This document shows, one piece after another, positions 1 through 8,449 of a stretch of DNA of 64,000 bases (its first letter is position 1; every line of letters starts with the position of its first letter). The position numbers and the translations under genes were made by a program. Below the pieces are notes generated by a model. It saw only the letters and a program-made list of their open reading frames with translations. It searched no databases and was not told the origin of the DNA. The DNA is taken from NCBI RefSeq assembly GCF_009834875.1, contig NZ_WVHT01000009.1, positions 92,702 through 156,701 of the forward strand, given 5' to 3'. Origin of the DNA: Hufsiella arboris. GTDB taxonomy: Bacteria; Bacteroidota; Bacteroidia; Sphingobacteriales; Sphingobacteriaceae.

Positions 1-412
1 TCATTCCAATTGCCCAAAGGCCGCTCATCCGGTCAAAAAGCATTGCCAGGAAAATTCGTTTGGTGGGCAGCTTAAATTTTTTCCGTAAAATATAAATTTT
101 GTAGCCGTCGCCACCAACACCACCGGGAAGTGTGATATTGTAAAACATTCCAAGCAGGTAAAGCCGGAAATTAAATCCGAATTTCAAATCCAAACCGATT
201 GCCTTCAGAAGACTTAAGCTTCGCCAGGAAGAAACAATTTGAGATAAATAGTAGATCGCAAAGGCGAGAAAAATATAACCGAGATTACTTTTAAGGAATA
301 ATTCCTTAACTACTTTAAAGTCGATTTTAAGCGACACCAGGTAAAGCAGGGCCGCGGTAAAACCAATTTTAAGGACAACTTTAAGAATGCCCCACAGTTT
401 CTGCTTGTCCAT
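1..412 (-). CDS. Flippase-like integral membrane protein (LPG synthase TM / UPF0104 family), partial
   Basis: The ATG is at 412 and the frame runs open off the left edge, so only about the first 137 residues are present. The translation begins MDKQKLWGILKVVLK and shows hydrophobic segments near residues 10-27 and 45-60. It carries the family motifs LPGGVGGDGYK (near residues 98-108) and DRMSGL near the cut end. These belong to the YbhN/AglD family of polytopic proteins (lysylphosphatidylglycerol synthase TM region), proposed to move lipid-linked substrates across the inner membrane. The first 32 bases overlap the end of the upstream GT2 gene, so the two are translationally coupled. The neighbours suggest it handles a polyprenyl-phosphate sugar; that is inference. 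Confidence 0.85.
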   Translation of the reverse strand, partial: MDKQKLWGILKVVLKIGFTAALLYLVSLKIDFKVVKELFLKSNLGYIFLAFAIYYLSQIVSSWRSLSLLKAIGLDLKFGFNFRLYLLGMFYNITLPGGVGGDGYKIYILRKKFKLPTKRIFLAMLFDRMSGLWAIGM

Positions 413-1337
413 TAAAAATTCGTCTTACCTGATAAGTTTTGCGGTTAGTTCCCTCGAAATATGTTCTTACGTTAATTTCGGCGATGATCCCAATCGTAAT
501 AAGCTGAATCCCACCGAGGAGAAATATTAATCCAAGAATCAATAATGGCTTTCCGCCGATATCATGTCCCAATATCTTTAATATCAGCAAATACGCATTG
601 ATCAGGATCCCTAATGCCAGGGATATAAAGCCCATGGTACCAAAAAGGTGCATCGGTTTCTGAATGTATTTACGAAAGAAGACCATGGTGATCAAATCAG
701 CCATTACTTTGAAAGTGCGGTTCAAACCATATTTTGAATGGCCAAATTGCCGGGCGTGGTGCTTCACATCAACCTGGGTGATATTGGCTCCCTGCAACTT
801 AGCAAGTACTGGAATAAAACGATGCATTTCTCCATAAATTCCGAGGTCTTCGGCGATTTCGCGCTTGAAAATCTTCAACGTACAGCCATAGTCTTTTATA
901 TAAACCCCGGTCATCCGGCGAATTATTGAATTGGCTATTTTAGAAGGAATTTTACGTAAAAACATTCCATCCTTGCGGTTAGCACGGTTTCCGGCAACAA
1001 CATCCCAGTCTTCATCTTTAAGCTTTTGAAGCATAAAAGGAATGTCGGAAGGATCATTTTGGAGATCGCCGTCAAGCAACGCAATATATTCACCTTCGGC
1101 ATGGTCGATGCCGGCAGTCATAGCGGTACTTTGTCCGTAATTTTTGCGTAGTTCAACAAGTTTTATATGCTCGTCGGCATTAGCTTTGATTTCATTTTGT
1201 GTTCCGTCATTTGATCCGTCATCAACAAAGATCACTTCGTAATCGATACCTGTCAGAGCCTGACGAATTGCAGCGACAAGCGGACTAATATTTTCCCGCT
1301 CGTTCAACACAGTTATTACAACAGAAAGTTCCCTCAT
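381..1337 (-). CDS. Glycosyltransferase family 2, polyprenyl-phosphate sugar transferase (DPM1/ArnC-like)
   Basis: A 318-residue GT-A fold enzyme followed by membrane segments. The nucleotide-sugar binding motif VDDGSNDGT is near residues 38-46 and the metal-binding DGDLQNDP near residues 89-96. Two strongly hydrophobic helices occupy about residues 230-295 with a short cytoplasmic tail. This architecture matches transferases that load a sugar from a nucleotide donor onto undecaprenyl phosphate on the cytoplasmic face. It overlaps the upstream GT39 gene by 4 bases and the downstream flippase gene by 32 bases. The set of three (loader, flippase, GT39 acceptor enzyme) is the usual logic for periplasmic modification of lipid A or a surface glycan. 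The sugar cannot be read from sequence. Confidence 0.9.
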   Translation of the reverse strand: MRELSVVITVLNERENISPLVAAIRQALTGIDYEVIFVDDGSNDGTQNEIKANADEHIKLVELRKNYGQSTAMTAGIDHAEGEYIALLDGDLQNDPSDIPFMLQKLKDEDWDVVAGNRANRKDGMFLRKIPSKIANSIIRRMTGVYIKDYGCTLKIFKREIAEDLGIYGEMHRFIPVLAKLQGANITQVDVKHHARQFGHSKYGLNRTFKVMADLITMVFFRKYIQKPMHLFGTMGFISLALGILINAYLLILKILGHDIGGKPLLILGLIFLLGGIQLITIGIIAEINVRTYFEGTNRKTYQVRRIFNGQAETVGHS

Positions 1338-2926
1338 TTCACAAAAAATAATTTCAAGCCGTCTTCATATTCCTTAACCAGGGCGGCCGAAGGGTTTTCT
1401 AAATTTTTGTCAAAGGTAAGATAATAACCGCTCATGTTATCCTGATCAACGATTTTAAGCATTTGCATTCTGCTTCGTTCGATATAAAAAATCAAGCGGT
1501 CATAAAAAGGAATATCTTCAACATGGGGATGATAACTATAGAAATAAAAAGGCTTCCCTTTGGAAATTGCTCCCATTTCGATAGCGATTGCACGATATTT
1601 TTTCGCGTCCTGGTTCCGTTCGGGAATGACAAAAAAACTGAATCCCAGCCTAAGTATCACAAGAAAGGCGAAAAAAAGAACGATCTTTTGGGAAGGAATC
1701 TGCCAGATCAGTAAACACAAAGCCGCCATTAAAAGAAAAACAATGCAAGCTTTTAAAACTAAATAATCAACGTTTTGCGGCGTCTCCAGCATTAAGATTA
1801 TTGGCAGAATAATAGTCACAATCGAGCACGCTGTAGCTACGAAATAAAACAGAATAGTATTAAATCGTGGCAAACGACCCTGAAATGTAACATAGGCATC
1901 GCTTATCACAACAAAAATTAGTGGATAAAGCATTAGCAAATACCGAGGCCTTGTCATCGGCGAAAGCCAGTAAATCCAGATATTAGCTAAAAGCAGAATC
2001 ACAACGAATTTTAAAAATGGAGTTTCAAAAAGCCGCTTTATAAATTCCCTGTTAAAGCAATAGACTATCAATAAGGTTACCGGCAACAAATGGACGAGGT
2101 GCTCAAACGGAAATTTAAGCACATACATTACGTTATTCCAAAAGCTAAATTTAGTGGCTGTTCTCTGGCTGCTTTGGTGCCACATGGTATCCAGGTATCC
2201 AACAACATTAGGATTGTGCAGCCAGTAATTGTAAAAATACCCTCCGACAATTAGTACGAAAACAGATCCTCCGATAATATGCTGCCAGCTAAATAGCTTT
2301 TTAAAATTTCCGGTATAAGTCGTGAGGGCAATCAGCGACAATCCCTGGAAAACAACGGAAGGCAGTCCCTTTGATAAGAAAGTTATGGCAGTTATCAGGT
2401 AGGTAAAAAAAAATAGCTTAAACCATTCATTCCGCTGCGAAAAATAAAACATCAGCATAAATGAAATATAAGTTAGCCATGAATAAAAGATATCAATATG
2501 CCCGAGCATTGAATCGTAGAAAAGCATGCGGCCGTTAACAAGAAAAAATATTCCGGCAAGTAATGCTGTAGTGTTATTCTTTAAAAAATGAGCTGTTGAG
2601 TAGTAAATAGTAACCGCGAATAAGAACATCGGAACTACGGCAGGAAGTCGTGTAACGAACTCCGAAAAACTGCCTGTAAGTAAATACAAACTCGCTAATA
2701 TCCAGTTATAAACCGGCGGCTTGTTATAATAGTATTCACCGCCTACCGTTGGAACTGAAAATCTTTTTGAAAGTATCATTTCCAGCGCTACGTTCGCTCG
2801 CGTAGGCTCGTCGGCAAATAAAGGCTGCAATCCAAGATTATAAAAGAATGCCGGCAGGGCAAGGATAATGAGTAAAAAGAAAGTTCTATCAGGGTTTTCC
2901 GCGATAAATTTTTCTATCTTCTTCAT
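1334..2926 (-). CDS. GT39-family (ArnT/PMT-like) membrane glycosyltransferase
   Basis: A 530-residue polytopic protein with about 10-12 hydrophobic segments. After the first helix it carries LFADEPTRA (D39, E40), the acidic loop signature of the ArnT / dolichyl-phosphate mannosyltransferase superfamily, where the acidic residues act in catalysis. These enzymes use an undecaprenyl-phosphate sugar as donor on the periplasmic side. It is followed with a 4-base overlap by the GT2 gene that could make that donor, and preceded by hemJ with a 4-base gap, so all four genes probably share a transcript. The acceptor (lipid A, a glycan or protein) is not determined. The C-terminal roughly 90 residues look soluble. 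Confidence 0.88.
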   Translation of the reverse strand: MKKIEKFIAENPDRTFFLLIILALPAFFYNLGLQPLFADEPTRANVALEMILSKRFSVPTVGGEYYYNKPPVYNWILASLYLLTGSFSEFVTRLPAVVPMFLFAVTIYYSTAHFLKNNTTALLAGIFFLVNGRMLFYDSMLGHIDIFYSWLTYISFMLMFYFSQRNEWFKLFFFTYLITAITFLSKGLPSVVFQGLSLIALTTYTGNFKKLFSWQHIIGGSVFVLIVGGYFYNYWLHNPNVVGYLDTMWHQSSQRTATKFSFWNNVMYVLKFPFEHLVHLLPVTLLIVYCFNREFIKRLFETPFLKFVVILLLANIWIYWLSPMTRPRYLLMLYPLIFVVISDAYVTFQGRLPRFNTILFYFVATACSIVTIILPIILMLETPQNVDYLVLKACIVFLLMAALCLLIWQIPSQKIVLFFAFLVILRLGFSFFVIPERNQDAKKYRAIAIEMGAISKGKPFYFYSYHPHVEDIPFYDRLIFYIERSRMQMLKIVDQDNMSGYYLTFDKNLENPSAALVKEYEDGLKLFFVK

Positions 2927-2930
2927 TTGG

Positions 2931-3473
2931 TCAGCCCTTATTTTTCATTCGGTAATACTTGTATATTTTCACGGCCGACATGATGATCATCGCAAATAAA
3001 ACCAAGCCAATTAATCCGTAGATCCAGTCAATCGCGCTCTTCAGGATGACAGTGAAAACAATAGCAACCAGGAAAATCGTCGCCAGTTCATTCCATAAAC
3101 GAAGTTGTGTGGAAGTCCAGGTCGAGTTGCCATCTTTCAGCTGTTTAATTATGCGCTGACAAATAAAATGATAAACAAGCAATCCTAGAACAAAAGCCAG
3201 TTTTACATGAAGCCAGGGCATCTTTAACAATCCAGGATTGATATAGACCATTCCGATGCCGGCTAAAACGGCCAAAATCATGGCGGGAGTTGTAATGATG
3301 TTCCAAAGTTTGGATTCCATCACTTCGAACTGTTTTTGAAGAATTAGCCTTTCCTGTTCCGGCTTGTCGTTCGCCTCTGTGTGGTAAATAAAAAGGCGAA
3401 CAATGTAAAAAAGTCCTGCCATCCAGCTTACTACAAAAATTATGTGGAGGGATTTGAGGTAAAGATAGGCCAT
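2931..3473 (-). CDS. hemJ: Protoporphyrinogen IX oxidase, HemJ family
   Basis: A 180-residue protein with four or five membrane helices. H10 in the first helix (LKSLHIIFVVSW) and H89/K91 (WLHVKLAF) are the conserved positions of the HemJ (UPF0093) family, which oxidises protoporphyrinogen IX to protoporphyrin IX in the inner membrane. Length fits the family, usually 140-190 residues. It lies about 400 bases downstream of hemE in the same direction, which agrees with a heme role. It also sits 4 bases upstream of the GT39 gene, so it may head a transcript that continues into envelope glycosylation genes. The ATG at 3473 follows an AT-rich stretch. Confidence 0.85.
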   Translation of the reverse strand: MAYLYLKSLHIIFVVSWMAGLFYIVRLFIYHTEANDKPEQERLILQKQFEVMESKLWNIITTPAMILAVLAGIGMVYINPGLLKMPWLHVKLAFVLGLLVYHFICQRIIKQLKDGNSTWTSTQLRLWNELATIFLVAIVFTVILKSAIDWIYGLIGLVLFAMIIMSAVKIYKYYRMKNKG

Positions 3474-3874
3474 GCTGGAATTATATATTTTGGGCTAAGA
3501 TCAAATATTTACAAGTTAACAAGTTTATAACGGGACTGAACATTTGTAAACCCGGGTGAAGCGGATACCGGCCATGTGGCTAATACCTGCACAGTATGAG
3601 CAAAACACGGGGCTGCCGATAACTGAAACACTTCATCTGCTTTTCTTAAGCCTACTCTAAGTATTTAGTAAAATATTATAAACTAATTATACTTCTATTA
3701 CCCCCGGTTTCTAGAAATAAAACATATTTAAAAAGCAGGCTTCTTTTTCATCGCTTCCGTTAGTCCCGCTTTACGCTTTACTCCTCACTCATCCCCACAA
3801 TCCACTGCCTTCGTTGCGTGGTAACCGCTTCAATCGGGTTTAATTTGGTTCATTTCTGCCATGATTAACAGAAA
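3474..3874. other. Intergenic region between hemE and hemJ
   Basis: About 400 bases with no convincing gene. The right third holds one copy of the dispersed repeat described separately (3761-3854). The rest is AT-rich. A hemJ promoter is expected in the left part, but I do not see a clean TAnnTTTG box. Confidence 0.6.
3761..3854 (+). repeat. Dispersed intergenic repeat, copy R1
   Basis: It begins TAGTCCCGCTTTACG and ends CAATCGGGTTTAATTTGG then TTCATT. The outer arms match those of the copies at 13881, 14011(-), 22141, 22337(-) and 25157(-). The interior is divergent. The CCCG and CGGG of the two arms are complementary. It lies just downstream of hemE. Confidence 0.6.
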
Positions 3875-4951
3875 TCAATACTTAAACTCCTTAATCACTT
3901 CAACCGCGTATTTCACGTTATCAAAAGGGATATCCGGCATAATACCATGACCGAGATTAAAGATAAATCCGTTTTCACCACGCATGCGTTCAAACAGCTT
4001 ATAAATGCGTTCCTTGATCACCTTCTTATCTGCGTATAAAATGTGCGGATCCAGGTTTCCCTGCACCGCGATATTTTGAGGCAAGCGTTTTTTAATGTCC
4101 AATAAATCGACGTTCCAATCAATTGAAACAACATCTGGCTTCGCTTCCGCCATCAAAGGAGCAAACACAGAGCTCCCTTTACAAAAGGAAATCACAGGAA
4201 TGTCCTTGCGATTTAAATTCGAGATAATTTCAGAAATATAACGGTGCGAAAACTCTGTATAATCGTCCCAGCTTAATGCCTGTGCCCAGCTATCGAATAT
4301 CTGCACTGCATTTACACCAGCGTCTATCTGCAGATTCAGATAGTCGGCAGTGACTTTAGCGATTTTAGAAAGTAACTTATGTGCCAGCTCAGGTTCGTTA
4401 TGAAGCATCAGCTTAGTGAGCTTAAAGTCTTTTGATGAGCCACCCTCGACAAGATAACTCATAACAGTGAACGGTGCGCCGGCAAAACCGATTAATGGAA
4501 TTTTTCCATTCAAACGTTGTTGAATTACTTTTATAGCATCTGCAACATACTGCAATTTGTCGTTTACATCCGTTGCGAGGCTATTCACATCATTTAAGCT
4601 GCGAACCGGATTTGAAAATCGCGGGCCAATGCCGTTTGTGAAACTCAGATCGCCACCCATCGCTTCTGCGGTAACCAGAATATCAGAAAACAGGATCGCT
4701 GCATCGATGTCAAGTAAATCAACCGGAAGCATCGTTACATCTGCGGCAATTTCAGGCGTTTTGCACATTTCAAGAAACGAATATTTGTTCTTGATCTCCC
4801 AATATTGCGGCATAAAACGGCCCGCCTGGCGCATCATCCAAACCGGAGGTCGTTCTGTTTTTTGCGAAAATGCCGCTTTAATAAAAAGCGAGTTTTGTAT
4901 GTCTGGTTGAATTTCGATTGTATTACTAATAATTCTCTGATCAGTGCTCAC
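3875..4951 (-). CDS. hemE: Uroporphyrinogen decarboxylase
   Basis: A 358-residue enzyme that removes four acetate carboxyls from uroporphyrinogen III to give coproporphyrinogen III in the cytoplasm. The signature RPPVWMMRQAGRFMPQY is at residues 34-50 and the catalytic aspartate is D90 in AAILFSDILV; a second signature, GFAGAPFTVMSYLVEGG, lies near residues 155-172. The start is GTG at 4951, with the GTGA overlap joining it to the stop of the TPR gene upstream, a sign of translational coupling. It is the last gene of the hemL, kinase, regulator, TPR, hemE string. The N-terminus is about 15 residues longer than many homologues. Confidence 0.97.
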   Translation of the reverse strand: MSTDQRIISNTIEIQPDIQNSLFIKAAFSQKTERPPVWMMRQAGRFMPQYWEIKNKYSFLEMCKTPEIAADVTMLPVDLLDIDAAILFSDILVTAEAMGGDLSFTNGIGPRFSNPVRSLNDVNSLATDVNDKLQYVADAIKVIQQRLNGKIPLIGFAGAPFTVMSYLVEGGSSKDFKLTKLMLHNEPELAHKLLSKIAKVTADYLNLQIDAGVNAVQIFDSWAQALSWDDYTEFSHRYISEIISNLNRKDIPVISFCKGSSVFAPLMAEAKPDVVSIDWNVDLLDIKKRLPQNIAVQGNLDPHILYADKKVIKERIYKLFERMRGENGFIFNLGHGIMPDIPFDNVKYAVEVIKEFKY

Positions 4952-5463
4952 GTTACAACAGGTATTTCTTTTTCTATTTTTTCTATAATATTTTGAACAC
5001 GCGCACTAACCTTGAGTGCTTTAGCCGCTTCGATGTAAGCACGTGTTCTGTCCAGCTCTTTTTTCTTCAGGCTTAAATTTGCCAGCTGAACTAAAATAAT
5101 TCCTTTATCATTTTGATTACGAAGAGGAAAGCGGCTTGCTATTTGAAAATGACGTTCGGCGGCCTTAAAGTTCTCTTTTTGAAGCGCAATATTTCCCATC
5201 ATAAATTCGTAAAATCCGCGACGGTTTTTAGCCAGTCTGTCAGGATTCACGATTTCATTAAGGAGGCTTTCGGCCCTTTTGTAATCCTTTAATTGGTATG
5301 CTTTTGAGGCTGCCAAAACCGTCCCTTGCTTAAAATGACTCCATATAAGGAGTAAAATTCCAAGTACGACAACGGCCGTAAGCTCATATGTTTCGCGATA
5401 AATCGTCCACAACAACACAAAAATCGCCAGCCCTAAAATCGCGAAACGGTATTGTTTAGTCAT
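4948..5463 (-). CDS. TPR-containing membrane protein of unknown function
   Basis: 171 residues. Two hydrophobic segments (about residues 8-20 and 28-45) are followed by a soluble region with two or three tetratricopeptide-like helical pairs (residues 55-165, for example the stretch around YKRAESLLNEI and FKAAERHFQIA). I do not recognise a specific function. It overlaps the response regulator gene by 8 bases and hemE by 4, so it is made together with both. A scaffold or assembly role at the membrane is possible, but no residue shows this. Confidence 0.8.
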   Translation of the reverse strand: MTKQYRFAILGLAIFVLLWTIYRETYELTAVVVLGILLLIWSHFKQGTVLAASKAYQLKDYKRAESLLNEIVNPDRLAKNRRGFYEFMMGNIALQKENFKAAERHFQIASRFPLRNQNDKGIILVQLANLSLKKKELDRTRAYIEAAKALKVSARVQNIIEKIEKEIPVVT

Positions 5464-6169
5464 GCCCCTGCATATCGGTAAACTTATAACCTACCCCACG
5501 GATTGAATGGAAATAGATTGGATTTTTTTGATCTGGCTCGAAATATTTACGGAACGTCAGGATAAAATTATCGATGGTTCTGGTCGACGGGTAAACATCG
5601 TAATTCCAAACGGTTTCAAGAATTTGCTCTCGTGATACTGCCTCATTGCGTCTTTCGATCAGAAGTTTGAGCAGCATTGTTTCCTTCTTTGTTAGCGGCG
5701 TGATGCTTCCATCGTCATTCTTCAGCTCAAAGGAGTTGAAATAAATAGTTTTGTCGCCGATTTTGTATGAATTAAGCTCTTTCAGTTCATCGCCTTTCAA
5801 ACTGCGTTTCACCAGGTTATGAACACGGAGAATCAATTCTTCCAGGTTAAACGGTTTGGTGAGATAATCGTCCGCACCTTTTTTCAATCCGGTTACACGG
5901 TCTTCGCTAGTGTTTTTAGCGGTTAAAAACATGATCGGAACTTCCGAATTTTCCAGTCGAATAGTTTCCGCGACCTGAAATCCGTCAATTTCCGGAATCA
6001 TTACATCCAGGATGACCAGATTGAAGCGTTCTTCCTTAAAAACTTTAAGAGCCTTTTTTCCATCTGTTGCGGTTGACACCTTGAATCCTTCCAATTCCAG
6101 GTTCAATTTAATGGCTTCGAGCAGATGGTCTTCGTCCTCAACCAGTAAGATTCTTTGTTTAGCTGACAT
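5456..6169 (-). CDS. OmpR-family response regulator
   Basis: 237 residues. The receiver domain (residues 5-120) has the acidic pair E11/D12, the phosphoacceptor D55 in LVILDVMIPE, T83 and the conserved K105 in LTKPF. A winged-helix DNA-binding domain of the OmpR type fills residues 135-232, with the recognition region near VYPSTRTIDNFILTFRKYF. It overlaps the sensor kinase gene upstream by 11 bases, so the two form a pair. Its position between hemL and hemE suggests control by, or of, tetrapyrrole or envelope state; this is inference. Confidence 0.93.
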   Translation of the reverse strand: MSAKQRILLVEDEDHLLEAIKLNLELEGFKVSTATDGKKALKVFKEERFNLVILDVMIPEIDGFQVAETIRLENSEVPIMFLTAKNTSEDRVTGLKKGADDYLTKPFNLEELILRVHNLVKRSLKGDELKELNSYKIGDKTIYFNSFELKNDDGSITPLTKKETMLLKLLIERRNEAVSREQILETVWNYDVYPSTRTIDNFILTFRKYFEPDQKNPIYFHSIRGVGYKFTDMQGHD

Positions 6170-7046
6170 GTGAGTTAAATGTTACTTCAAAAATACTTCC
6201 ATTAGGCTTATTGTTCTTCACTTTGATTTGCGCATCGTGATGATTTAAAACCTGTTTAACAATAAACAAACCCAAACCCGTTCCTTTAGTTTTACGGGTA
6301 TCTTCACTGCCTACACGATAAAATTTATCAAATATGCGAAGTTTTTCTTCGTCATTAATACCTATGCCGTTATCAGCGACCTGTAGAACGATGTTGCCGT
6401 TGTTTCTAAAAGCCTTCGCCTTTATCTCAGAACACGGCGGAGAATACTTTACGGCATTTTCGATCAGGTTTGTAACAACCGATGTCAATGCAAACCTATC
6501 ACCCGTTAAACTTAGCCCTGGTTCTATTTCAGCTTTGATTGTTTGCGAACTGCAAGTATGTACCTGCAGCCTGTCGGCAACACGCTCAACAAGTTCAGAA
6601 AAGTTAAATTCCTCCTTTGGAAAGCTGTAGGCCTTGTTATCAATCTTCGTAGCGATGAGCATGTTCTCAACAAGATCGTCCAATCGCTCGATATCTTTCA
6701 ATGAATTTTTTATAAATCCTTTTTGCTGCTGCGGATCTAATTCACGTTTCAAAATTGTTTGAAGATAAAGCTTTATTGATGCAAGCGGCGACTTTAACTC
6801 ATGAGTAACCGACAATAGAAAATTTCGTTGAACTTCATTTAGGCGACGCTCCTTTTTAAGCGATTTAAATAACTGGATGGCTCCCACCACGAAAATGAAA
6901 ACGAATACAGAGCCTTCACCGAGAATCATTGCCTTGCGTTCAGGCTGTATCTTGATTAGCAGATATCCCCACCAGAACAATTCTGCCAACGCATAAATTG
7001 TCAGGAAGTAGAATATAAGCAGTGATTTCTTCATGAAGTTTATCAT
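6159..7046 (-). CDS. Sensor histidine kinase with short periplasmic loop
   Basis: 295 residues. Two membrane helices (about 8-30 and 44-60) are separated by only about 13 residues, so there is almost no periplasmic sensor domain. The HisKA box has H82 in LLSVTHELKSPLAS. The ATPase domain shows the N box (LIENAVKYSP), G1 (VADNGIGI), F (IFDKFYRV) and G2 (KGTGLGLFIVKQ) motifs. The ATG lies in an ATGA overlap with the hemL stop. Kinases with such small loops often sense membrane or intramembrane signals, or act with a partner protein; the adjacent TPR membrane protein is a candidate, without direct evidence. Confidence 0.92.
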   Translation of the reverse strand: MINFMKKSLLIFYFLTIYALAELFWWGYLLIKIQPERKAMILGEGSVFVFIFVVGAIQLFKSLKKERRLNEVQRNFLLSVTHELKSPLASIKLYLQTILKRELDPQQQKGFIKNSLKDIERLDDLVENMLIATKIDNKAYSFPKEEFNFSELVERVADRLQVHTCSSQTIKAEIEPGLSLTGDRFALTSVVTNLIENAVKYSPPCSEIKAKAFRNNGNIVLQVADNGIGINDEEKLRIFDKFYRVGSEDTRKTKGTGLGLFIVKQVLNHHDAQIKVKNNKPNGSIFEVTFNSHVS

Positions 7047-8419
7047 CTGGCCGTTCTAAAAACTATATCCAGACTATCAAATATAGCACGTTTTGTTTTT
7101 TCCAGCTCTATTTTCGAGTGAGCTGCCGAAATGAATCCTACTTCATATCCTGAAGGACCAAGATAAATTCCGCGATTTAACAGTTCCCGGTGAAATATCT
7201 TGAACTTTTCCATGCTTGCCGGATCGATCTCTTCGGCAGTTTTTATATCCTTTTCAGAAAAAGCGAACCAAAAAATTGACCCGATATTGAATACTTTAAA
7301 CTTATAATTTTTAGCTGTAGTAAAGCGCCTGATCGAATCGGTGAATTCTTCAGCTTTTTTATTTAAATCTTTATAAAAACCGGATTTAGCCAATTCAGTG
7401 AGTTGCGCAATTCCTGCAGCCATTGCAACCGGATTACCGGACAAGGTGCCTGCCTGATAAACCGGGCCTTCCGGAGATATACTGGACATAATTTCCACCG
7501 AAGCGCCGTAAGCTCCAACCGGCAAGCCTCCGCCAATAATTTTACCGTAAGTAATAATATCCGGTTTGACATCGTAATAACGAGCTGCACCTTCAAAACC
7601 TAAACGGAAACCTGTAATTACCTCGTCAAATATCAAGAGTGAATTATTTTTGGCGCTTACGTCGCGAAGGAAATGCACGAATTCTTTGTCCTGGATCAGC
7701 AGGCCATTATTTGCTGGCACACCTTCTATAATAATTGCAGCAATCTGGTCTTTAAACTGCTCAAATGCTTCTTCTACCGCCTTACGATCATTCAGTGAAA
7801 CAACGATAGTTTCGTCGGCAAATGACTTCGGAACACCGGCCGATGATGTCTCGCCGAAAGTAACCAGGCCTGAACCTGCTTTAACCAGCAAAGAATCTAC
7901 GTGACCATGATAGCATCCCTCGAATTTTAAAATTTTGTCACGTTTCGTATATCCGCGGGCCAACCTTATCGCCGACATGACGGCTTCCGTTCCTGAACTG
8001 ACGAAACGTATTTTCTGAATTAATTTATTGTTTGAAAGGATCAGCTCTGCTAACTCATTTTCTAAAGCGGTCGGTGCGCCGAAGCTCATGCCATTCTGCA
8101 TAACTTCCGTAACCTTCTCACGAATTTTAGCATTGTTATGCCCTAAAATCAATGGCCCCCAGGAGCAGCAAAAGTCAATAAACTTATTTCCATCGGCATC
8201 CCATAAAAAACAGCCATCACCTTTTTCAATAAACAACGGTGTTCCATGAACAGATTTAAACGCCCGAACCGGTGAGTTGACACCGCCCGGAAAATATTTC
8301 TTTGCCTTTTCATATAGCTCCCCGGATTTTTCCCGTGCAATATCAGGCTTACCAGTTGTACCCGTTACTCCAGTTTCCTCTTCCTGTCCCGAAAATATTT
8401 TTTTTATGGAATCCAACAT
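7043..8419 (-). CDS. hemL: Glutamate-1-semialdehyde 2,1-aminomutase
   Basis: A PLP enzyme that converts glutamate-1-semialdehyde to 5-aminolevulinate, the second step of C5-pathway heme synthesis. The PLP lysine is K293 in ITYGKIIGGGLPVG, and the cofactor aspartate is D265 in LLIFDEVITGFR. At 458 residues it is about 30 longer than the usual 425-430. The extra part is N-terminal and low in complexity (GQEEETGVTGTTG), before the conserved SGELYEKAKKYFPGGVNSP. I see no better ATG between it and the conserved core, but the extension may be untranslated. It follows hemB by 30 bases and overlaps the kinase gene by 4. Confidence 0.97.
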   Translation of the reverse strand: MLDSIKKIFSGQEEETGVTGTTGKPDIAREKSGELYEKAKKYFPGGVNSPVRAFKSVHGTPLFIEKGDGCFLWDADGNKFIDFCCSWGPLILGHNNAKIREKVTEVMQNGMSFGAPTALENELAELILSNNKLIQKIRFVSSGTEAVMSAIRLARGYTKRDKILKFEGCYHGHVDSLLVKAGSGLVTFGETSSAGVPKSFADETIVVSLNDRKAVEEAFEQFKDQIAAIIIEGVPANNGLLIQDKEFVHFLRDVSAKNNSLLIFDEVITGFRLGFEGAARYYDVKPDIITYGKIIGGGLPVGAYGASVEIMSSISPEGPVYQAGTLSGNPVAMAAGIAQLTELAKSGFYKDLNKKAEEFTDSIRRFTTAKNYKFKVFNIGSIFWFAFSEKDIKTAEEIDPASMEKFKIFHRELLNRGIYLGPSGYEVGFISAAHSKIELEKTKRAIFDSLDIVFRTAR

Positions 8420-8449
8420 TATCTTATAAAAATCAGTCTTGTTAGTGTA

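Noticed and set aside
738..929. Open frame opposite the GT2 gene (63 codons)
   Set aside because: It lies entirely antisense to a well-supported glycosyltransferase and has no recognisable motif.
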